Positions 1 to 4,543 of a stretch of 10,007 bases of DNA are shown one piece after another. The stretch spans positions 1 to 10,007 of the forward strand of contig JAGWLJ010000032.1 of NCBI GenBank assembly GCA_028873275.1. Direction: 5' to 3'. Positions within the stretch are counted from its first letter, which is position 1, and every line of letters starts with the position of its first letter. The translations under genes were made by a program, and so were the position numbers. Source of the DNA: Pseudomonadota bacterium. GTDB taxonomy: Bacteria > Pseudomonadota > Alphaproteobacteria > Rickettsiales > SXRF01. Under the pieces are notes generated by a model, which was not told where the DNA came from, did no database searches, and saw only the letters and a program-made list of their open reading frames with translations.

Positions 1-51
1 GGCATACCCATCCCGATCATTATTCTGCTCTATCTGTTTCATGTTATTTAA
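1..51 (+). CDS. C-terminal end of a small membrane protein (partial)
   Basis: From the first base, one frame reads GIPIPIIILLYLFHVI and stops at TAA (49-51). The peptide is almost wholly hydrophobic with a proline pair, as expected for the last transmembrane segment of a small inner-membrane protein. The stop lies 21 bases before the next start on the same strand, so the two could be co-transcribed. The start is outside the window and only 16 codons are visible, so the family cannot be named. The call rests only on the hydrophobic composition and on the stop falling just ahead of a ribosome binding site. Confidence 0.45.
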   Translation, partial: GIPIPIIILLYLFHVI

Positions 52-60
52 ACCTCATCG

Positions 61-66
61 AAAGGA
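61..66 (+). promoter_or_regulatory. Ribosome binding site for the secreted helical protein
   Basis: AAAGGA lies six bases before the ATG at 73 and fixes that start. The alternative frame beginning at 89 has no such site. Confidence 0.6.
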
Positions 67-72
67 CTGATT

Positions 73-426
73 ATGAAAACGATCGCTATTGTCGCCGCTC
101 TCGCCGCCACCCTCACCGCCATGCCGGTTTTGGCCGACAGCGTGTCGGAAGACGCGCAGGACGTGCAGGCGGACCAACAGGCTATCGCCAAGGATAACCA
201 GGCGCTCAAGAAAGATCGCCAGAAGCTCGCCAGGCACCGTGCCAACAAGGCAATGGACAAGGCCAACGGCGATTACGGCCAGCAGGCCGTCGACAGCACC
301 AAGATCGGTGCCGACAAGACCGCCATCGCCGAAAAAAAGATGGAAAAGAAAGCCGACAAGAAAATCCTCCGGCATCATGAGAACGAGATGCAGGATGATT
401 CACAGGATAATTCCGCCTCGCAATAA
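73..426 (+). CDS. Small secreted charged helical (coiled-coil-like) protein
   Basis: This 117-residue protein starts with a clear Sec signal peptide: MK, a hydrophobic core (residues 3-18) and a VLA cleavage site after A21. The mature part has no further hydrophobic stretch. Residues 25-60 are rich in Gln, Asp, Lys and Ala with a heptad-like rhythm (QDVQADQQAIAKDNQALKK), predicting an amphipathic helix or coiled coil. Residues 75-105 are strongly basic (KKMEKKADKK), and the tail is acidic and polar. Location should be the periplasm or cell surface. I do not recognise a named family; small periplasmic helical proteins of this kind are common and mostly uncharacterised. It sits between a membrane-protein tail and a strong hairpin terminator, so it probably ends that transcription unit. 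Function unknown. Confidence 0.8.
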   Translation: MKTIAIVAALAATLTAMPVLADSVSEDAQDVQADQQAIAKDNQALKKDRQKLARHRANKAMDKANGDYGQQAVDSTKIGADKTAIAEKKMEKKADKKILRHHENEMQDDSQDNSASQ

Positions 427-454
427 CGGAACCCACCTTCCCTTATTGCCCGGA

Positions 455-491
455 CGCGCCGGCTGCCTCCCTTGCCGGCGCGTTTCGCTTT
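455..491 (+). terminator. Rho-independent terminator-like hairpin
   Basis: A perfect nine-base inverted repeat, CGCGCCGGC (455-463) and GCCGGCGCG (474-482), encloses a ten-base loop and is followed by TTTCGCTTT. The stem is very GC-rich and lies 29 bases after the stop of the secreted helical protein, ahead of the phospholipase D gene. The T tract is interrupted, so efficiency is uncertain. Confidence 0.65.
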
Positions 492-499
492 GATGGAAT

Positions 500-2050
500 A
501 TGCGTTTTCACCTACCATGCGGTATAGCGTCGGCGCTGGCGCTTGTCCTGCTTTGCCTGGCGCCAGGATGTGCGGGTCGCCCGCCTGTCACCGCGTTCGA
601 GCGCACTCCCACCTATGCCGTGCCGGCTTCCGCCACCGCCGATACCCGGCTGGGGACAGCGGCAGCGCTACACCTGCGGCACGATGAGTCGGGCTTCCAT
701 CTGCTGCCCAACGGCGTGGATGCCTTTCTGACGCGGCTGGGGCTGGTGGAAGCGGCTGAGCGCAGCGTCGACCTGCAATATTTTAGCACGCGCGACGACT
801 CCACGGGCAAGCTGTTGCTCGACGCCGTCTGGCGCGCCGCCAACCGCGGCGTGCGCGTGCGGCTGCTGCTTGACGACTGGAATCTCGACGACTTCAAAAA
901 AGGCGTGGCGGCGCTCAACGCCCATCCCAATATCGAGATCCGCGTGTTCAATCCCTATGTGACCAATGACCAGACACCGCTGGCACTCATCACCAACGCC
1001 ATCGCCGACAGGGACGCGCTGACGCGGCGCATGCACAACAAGGCGCTGATCGCCGATAACCAGATGGCAGTCATGGGCGGGCGCAATCTCGGCGACGAGT
1101 ATTTCGACGCCAGCAGCGAGCGCGCCTTCCATGACATGGACGTGCTGGCGGCCGGGCCAATCGTCAGCCGCATGTCGCAGAGCTTCGATACGTACTGGAA
1201 CAGCGCTGAATCCTATCCCCTAGAGGCGCTGGCCATACCGCCGCTCGATCCGCAGAAGATCGCCGCCCTCCACGACGACTGGCGGCAGCACCGGCAGGAC
1301 ATGCTGCATTCCACCTCGGGTGAAATGCTCAGGAATTTCTCTCTGTTCAGCCTGCCGCTGGTGAGGGCGAAAGCCGAGCTGGTGGCTGACAATCCACTCA
1401 AGATAGAAACGCCGCCCAAGGACACCACCAGCAAGCCGGAGGATACGCTGGGCCAGCTGGTACGCCACGCCGGCAACGAATTTATCATCATCACCCCCTA
1501 TTTCGTGCCGCTGGACGACGGCACCCGCTGGCTGCTGGCCATCGCCGGGCGCGGTGTGGACGTGCGCATCCTGACCAATTCGCTGGCCTCCACCGACATG
1601 GTGATGGTGCATGCTGGCTACAGCCATTACCGCCACGCCCTGCTTTCCGGTGGCATCGAGCTGTATGAGCTCAAGGCCATCGGCGGCAAGCTGCCCCGGC
1701 GCATGTTCAAGGCATCATCGCAGGCCAGCCTGCACGCCAAAGTCTATATCATTGATCGGCGCGACCTTGTGGTAGGATCGTTCAACATGGATCCGCGCTC
1801 GATCCAGTTCAATACCGAGCAGGTGCTGGTCATCCATAGCCCGGCGCTGGCCGGTCAGGCGGCGGGCATATTTGAACATGCCATTTCACCCGAGAATAGT
1901 TATCGGCTGGAACTCAAAGATGGCCGCATCGAATGGATCACCAAGAAAAACGGAAAAATGGAATATTTCGGCAGCGACCCGGAAGCCGGCGCCATGCGAC
2001 GCATCACCGACTGGCTGTTCGGCATCCTGCCCATCGATGAGCAGCTGTAA
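500..2050 (+). CDS. Phospholipase D family protein, cardiolipin synthase C-like
   Basis: This 516-residue protein has two HKD catalytic motifs of the phospholipase D superfamily. The first is H179-x-K181-x4-D186, followed by GGRN (193-196). The second is H412-x-K414-x4-D419, followed by GSFN (426-429) and DPRS. The GGRN-G-DEYF and GSFNMDPRS signatures resemble ClsC/YmdC-type cardiolipin synthases, which join phosphatidylglycerol with phosphatidylethanolamine or another phosphatidylglycerol; other phosphatidyl transfer or hydrolysis is possible. The N-terminus (1-24) is a signal sequence ending in APGC. This could be a lipoprotein site at C24, but Pro and Ala at -2 and -3 are atypical, so Sec cleavage or a membrane anchor is also possible. 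The ATG at 500 has only a weak ribosome site (GGAA) very close to it, but a later start would lose the signal. E. coli ClsC works with YmdB, which is absent nearby. It converges on the lipoprotein gene with an 11-base gap. Confidence 0.88.
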   Translation: MRFHLPCGIASALALVLLCLAPGCAGRPPVTAFERTPTYAVPASATADTRLGTAAALHLRHDESGFHLLPNGVDAFLTRLGLVEAAERSVDLQYFSTRDDSTGKLLLDAVWRAANRGVRVRLLLDDWNLDDFKKGVAALNAHPNIEIRVFNPYVTNDQTPLALITNAIADRDALTRRMHNKALIADNQMAVMGGRNLGDEYFDASSERAFHDMDVLAAGPIVSRMSQSFDTYWNSAESYPLEALAIPPLDPQKIAALHDDWRQHRQDMLHSTSGEMLRNFSLFSLPLVRAKAELVADNPLKIETPPKDTTSKPEDTLGQLVRHAGNEFIIITPYFVPLDDGTRWLLAIAGRGVDVRILTNSLASTDMVMVHAGYSHYRHALLSGGIELYELKAIGGKLPRRMFKASSQASLHAKVYIIDRRDLVVGSFNMDPRSIQFNTEQVLVIHSPALAGQAAGIFEHAISPENSYRLELKDGRIEWITKKNGKMEYFGSDPEAGAMRRITDWLFGILPIDEQL

Positions 2051-2061
2051 AAGCCGAATGG

Positions 2062-2469
2062 TTATTTTTTGCCATACATCACGAAGTTGACAAAACTTGC
2101 CTTAAGCTTAAGCAGCGCCGGATCGCACCCCATCCAGTCGTCGCAGTCAGCCTGATAGGTAATCAGGTAAGTGTCGTTGCCCTGCGGCACCTTGGTGATG
2201 ACAAAGGCCACATCGGGGCTCAGGTTGAGTGACTTGGCGGTTTGCAGCAGACTGTCTGTCTGTTTTTCTATCTGCAGCCGGGAATGTTTCCTCACCCATT
2301 GTCGCGCCCTGCCCCATTTCTCATCGCAATCGGCCCCGGCGGCGCAGGTGACCGGCTGATCGGCCTTCTCCTCCAATGATGCCACTTTCCACGGCGGTAC
2401 GATCATCTCGCAGCCGGCCGTGGCTAAAAGCACCAGAATGATAGCAGCGCGTTTCATGCAGCGCAGCAT
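2062..2469 (-). CDS. Small putative lipoprotein with four periplasmic cysteines
   Basis: This 135-residue protein has a lipoprotein-type signal: basic start, hydrophobic AAIILVLLA, then TAGC with C20 as the probable lipidated residue. An internal Met (residue 5, base 2457) gives a more canonical MKRAA start; neither candidate has a convincing ribosome site. The mature domain has C42, C48, C109 and C115, suggesting two disulfides in the periplasm. The sequence around DCDEKWGRARQWV (48-59), the TDSLLQTA stretch and VAFVITKVPQG resembles a widespread uncharacterised family of small proteobacterial lipoproteins with a C-x-x-KW-x-RA-x-x-WV core. That resemblance is from memory. It lies 31 bases downstream of the Ser-rich gene on the same strand and may be co-transcribed. 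Function unknown. Confidence 0.75.
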   Translation of the reverse strand: MLRCMKRAAIILVLLATAGCEMIVPPWKVASLEEKADQPVTCAAGADCDEKWGRARQWVRKHSRLQIEKQTDSLLQTAKSLNLSPDVAFVITKVPQGNDTYLITYQADCDDWMGCDPALLKLKASFVNFVMYGKK

Positions 2470-2500
2470 AACCAGTTTTGTGGAAACCGTGAAGGAAAAA

Positions 2501-3001
2501 TCAGGCGGTCAGCGGCAGGGCGCCATTATTGGCCGCTAGCGCCGCCTGTGCGTTCTGCAGCAGCGTCTGGTTGTTGGCGTTCAGGACGTTGTTATAGCTT
2601 TGGATGGCATTCGGAAGCGAGGCGCTGATGACCGCCGGCGGTGTCTGCACAGCCGCGATCGCGCTCTGATACGGCAGGGTCTGCGTTTGATTGTAAAGCA
2701 GCGTGGCGTACAGGCCAGAAAGCGGGTTGGAGGATGCGGCGCTGCTGCTGTCGAACAGGGCGGAAGTCAATAGGCTGTTCGACGAATCGGGACTGGTTTC
2801 CTGTAACAAGGAAAGCACGTTGGAGGGCAGGCCCAGCAGATCGGATGGCGTGGAAGAGGTTCCCTGCCCGCTTTGCGAGGACGTGGTTGAGCTGGAAGAC
2901 GGTGCGCTGCCGGACGTCCCGGCCGTTGAGGCAGGAGGCTTGATGCCCTTCACCTGGTCCAGATAGGCCAGCGGGTCGAAACTGGAAATGGCGGTTACCA
3001 T
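2501..3001 (-). CDS. Ser/Thr/Asn-rich low-complexity protein
   Basis: This 166-residue protein has no signal peptide or membrane segment. After an N-terminal MVTAISSFDPLAYLDQVKGI, residues 24-53 are almost entirely Ser, Thr, Gly and Pro, which suggests a disordered linker. Residues 54-105 are Leu/Ser-rich, and residues 107-160 are Ala/Asn/Gln-rich (NNVLNANNQTLLQ, then NAQAALAANNGA), probably helical. The start is well supported by AGGAGA a few bases before the ATG. It is divergent from the next low-complexity gene with about 116 bases between starts, and both share a polar, cysteine-free, export-substrate-like composition. I do not recognise a family. Possible roles, all inference, are a substrate of a flagellar or other leader-less secretion route, or an envelope-associated protein. 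The codons look native. Confidence 0.72.
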   Translation of the reverse strand: MVTAISSFDPLAYLDQVKGIKPPASTAGTSGSAPSSSSTTSSQSGQGTSSTPSDLLGLPSNVLSLLQETSPDSSNSLLTSALFDSSSAASSNPLSGLYATLLYNQTQTLPYQSAIAAVQTPPAVISASLPNAIQSYNNVLNANNQTLLQNAQAALAANNGALPLTA

Positions 3002-3117
3002 AACTTTCTCCTGATTTATTTTACCATTGCGGGAAGCAAATAGCTAAAAGAATCATCGGGTTTATGGCATAGATATTGCTTGGGTTTCGGTTAACCATAG
3101 CAACTACCGGATTTTTT
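3002..3117. promoter_or_regulatory. Divergent intergenic control region
   Basis: The 116 bases between the two divergent low-complexity genes hold the minus-strand ribosome site (AGGAGA on the minus strand), the sigma-54-like promoter on the plus strand and an eight-base palindrome GGTTAACC at 3089-3096, close to where the sigma-54 transcript would begin. A convincing sigma-70 promoter for the minus-strand gene was not found; TAAAAT just upstream of its ribosome site is a weak -10 candidate without a good -35. Confidence 0.4.
3065..3080 (+). promoter_or_regulatory. Sigma-54 (-24/-12) promoter candidate
   Basis: TGGCATA, four bases, then TTGCT matches the RpoN consensus TGGCACG-N4-TTGCW. The invariant GG (3066-3067) and GC (3078-3079) are exactly ten bases apart. 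The predicted start point near 3091 would give a leader of about 27 bases to the ATG at 3118. No enhancer-binding site was identified. The match is by eye. Confidence 0.55.
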
Positions 3118-3702
3118 ATGATCAACACGCTTCTCGACCCTTCCCTCTATTCCAATTCCTATTACCAGCTGCCCGCCGGCACCCCGAAAAACGCCACAAA
3201 CAGCCTGTTACAGGCCATGAGCCAGGCAGCCCCGCAGGATTCGAGCGCCGGCATTTCCGACCTGGTGGATTTGAGCCCGCAGGCGCAAAGCATTCTCAAC
3301 CAGATGAACAGCGGCAGCACTGCCGCACCGGGGCTAAACCCCGGCAGCGGCTTCGTGCTTAGCCCACAGCAACAGCAGCAGATCAGCGCCATCCTGGCTA
3401 AGTACAAAGATGCGCCCTTTACCCAGGATACCTATAACCAGATACAGAACGACCTCAAGGCGGCCGGGCTGTCCCCGGACCAGCTCTCTCTCGAAGATCA
3501 GGCAAAGAAATTCGACCCGACGCAGGTGCTGGTCGATGCGCTGAACGGCATCAACAGCCCCACCGATAATAACCTTTTCGGCAATTCATCGGAACAGGCC
3601 AACGCCAGCAGCTACATGCAGCAGATCGTCAGCCAGTGGCGTAATATCTCGAGCACGGCCGGGAGCGCTGTCACGGCCGCCGGCGGCACCGCTTCCAGTT
3701 GA
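3118..3702 (+). CDS. Gln/Asn/Ser-rich cytosolic-type protein, possible export substrate
   Basis: I start this 194-residue protein at the ATG at 3118 rather than the upstream in-frame TTG at 3076, which lies inside the sigma-54 -12 element. No strong ribosome site is visible. The protein has no signal peptide and no cysteine. Residues 47-62 read SDLVDLSPQAQSILNQ, a phrase resembling short motifs in flagellum-associated small proteins. Residues 63-80 are a Gly/Ser/Pro linker. Residues 81-148 look folded and helical, with LSPQQQQQISAILAKYKDAP, then FTQDTYNQIQNDLKAAGL and FDPTQVLVDALNG. The tail from 150 is Ser/Asn/Ala-rich. The apparent sigma-54 promoter is compatible with flagellar or nitrogen-related regulation, since RpoN drives many flagellar genes in alphaproteobacteria. 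The family is not recognised and the role is inferred only. It ends four bases from the convergent bluB stop. Confidence 0.72.
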   Translation: MINTLLDPSLYSNSYYQLPAGTPKNATNSLLQAMSQAAPQDSSAGISDLVDLSPQAQSILNQMNSGSTAAPGLNPGSGFVLSPQQQQQISAILAKYKDAPFTQDTYNQIQNDLKAAGLSPDQLSLEDQAKKFDPTQVLVDALNGINSPTDNNLFGNSSEQANASSYMQQIVSQWRNISSTAGSAVTAAGGTASS

Positions 3703-3706
3703 TCGT

Positions 3707-4360
3707 TTATGCCTTCCGCCGCCCCCAGCCGTCATGGAATACTAAATCCGACAGCGGCAGCTGCGGCAACCAACCCGCTGTTTTAAGCTCTGGCTCGGCG
3801 GGAAACGCATCCGTATAGCCCACGCACAGATAAGCGATCGGCACCACCGGATCAGGCAATTCGAGAATCCTCCGCAGCGCCTCCTGCCGGATAATGCTGA
3901 CCCAGCCCACCCCGACGCCCTCGGCACGTGCCGCCAGCCACAAATTCTGCACGGCACAAACCGTGCTGAACAAATCCATGTCCGGCTGGCAGGTGCGGCC
4001 CAGCACCACCGGGCCAAAGCGGCTGCGGTCGCAGGTGATGCAGAGATTCAGGGCCGATTCCAGTATGCCCTCCAGCTTGAGCCGGGCGTACTGCGCCTGG
4101 CGCTCGCCCTCGAATAGCTCCTTAGCTTCTTCATTGGCGGCAAGGAACTCCCGGTGGATGCGCCGGCGCACCTCCATGTCGCGTATGAGAAGAAAGTTCC
4201 ACGGCTGCATGTAGCCCACCGAAGGCGCCTGCGACGCCGCCGCCAGCAGGCGCTCCAGAACAGGTTCCGCTATGGGATCGGAGCGAAAACGGCGTATGTC
4301 GCGCCGTTCGCGGATCACGCGGTAGATCGCTTCCCGCTCATCTTTGGAGAATGCCGTCAT
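3707..4360 (-). CDS. bluB: 5,6-dimethylbenzimidazole synthase (BluB)
   Basis: This 217-residue protein matches BluB, a flavin-cannibalising enzyme of the nitroreductase fold. It uses oxygen to break reduced FMN into 5,6-dimethylbenzimidazole, the lower ligand of cobalamin, in the cytoplasm. Family hallmarks are ERRDIRRF (18-25), APSVGYMQPW (45-54), YARLKLEGI (91-99), ITCDRSR (108-114), GRTCQPDMDLFSTVCAVQNL (121-140) and GVGWVSI (150-156). In S. meliloti BluB, D32 and S167 are essential; by spacing they probably correspond to D21 and S155, both present. Length is normal for the family. No other cobalamin gene is visible on either side, so it is an orphan: complete synthesis elsewhere in the genome or lower-ligand supply for salvage are both possible. 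The ribosome site is weak. A less specific nitroreductase is unlikely given the QNLWLAARAEG and LKLEGI signatures. Confidence 0.92.
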   Translation of the reverse strand: MTAFSKDEREAIYRVIRERRDIRRFRSDPIAEPVLERLLAAASQAPSVGYMQPWNFLLIRDMEVRRRIHREFLAANEEAKELFEGERQAQYARLKLEGILESALNLCITCDRSRFGPVVLGRTCQPDMDLFSTVCAVQNLWLAARAEGVGVGWVSIIRQEALRRILELPDPVVPIAYLCVGYTDAFPAEPELKTAGWLPQLPLSDLVFHDGWGRRKA

Positions 4361-4543
4361 CGTGCCATATTAACGACCACTTCCTGTATGGCGCAAGGAG
4401 ATTTCCCATATTTGAAAATAACTTATAGCAACATATTCATGCGCTGTCGCAACTGACATAAATTTTTCATAAAAATTCCCTTGCTGAAGAAAGGATAAAT
4501 ACGCATTTATAGTAGGCTACACTATCCTCCTGATACGCAGCAT
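4361..4543. promoter_or_regulatory. Divergent intergenic region between bluB and the Ham1-LOG gene
   Basis: These 183 bases are clearly AT-richer than the flanks and must carry both promoters. Towards the Ham1-LOG gene, TTGCTG (4481-4486) could be a -35 element with ATTTAT or TATAGT (4505-4513) as -10; spacing is 18 or more, so support is weak. Towards bluB, TATAAG-like sequence on the minus strand lies about 19 bases from TTGCGA. A five-base inverted repeat, ATAGT (4510-4514) and ACTAT (4520-4524, approximate), overlaps the probable start region and could be an operator. No cobalamin-riboswitch box was seen. Confidence 0.3.
4461..4477. repeat. AT-rich perfect inverted repeat
   Basis: AATTTTT, a three-base spacer CAT, then AAAAATT form a perfect seven-base palindrome in the middle of the divergent region. 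It could be an operator, a bidirectional upstream element or simply AT-rich promoter DNA. It is not followed by a terminator pattern. Confidence 0.5.

Noticed and set aside
89..493. Arg/Pro/Ser-rich 134-codon frame overlapping the secreted helical protein
   Set aside because: It has no ribosome site, an unnatural Arg-Pro-Ser composition typical of a shifted frame, and runs through the terminator hairpin.
3076..3117. TTG start 14 codons upstream for the Gln/Asn-rich protein
   Set aside because: It lies within the sigma-54 -12 element, so it would be upstream of the transcript; the ATG at 3118 is preferred.
4361..4543. Cobalamin riboswitch upstream of bluB
   Set aside because: No B12-box-like element in the proper context was found, and the 183-base AT-rich gap is shared with a divergent promoter.
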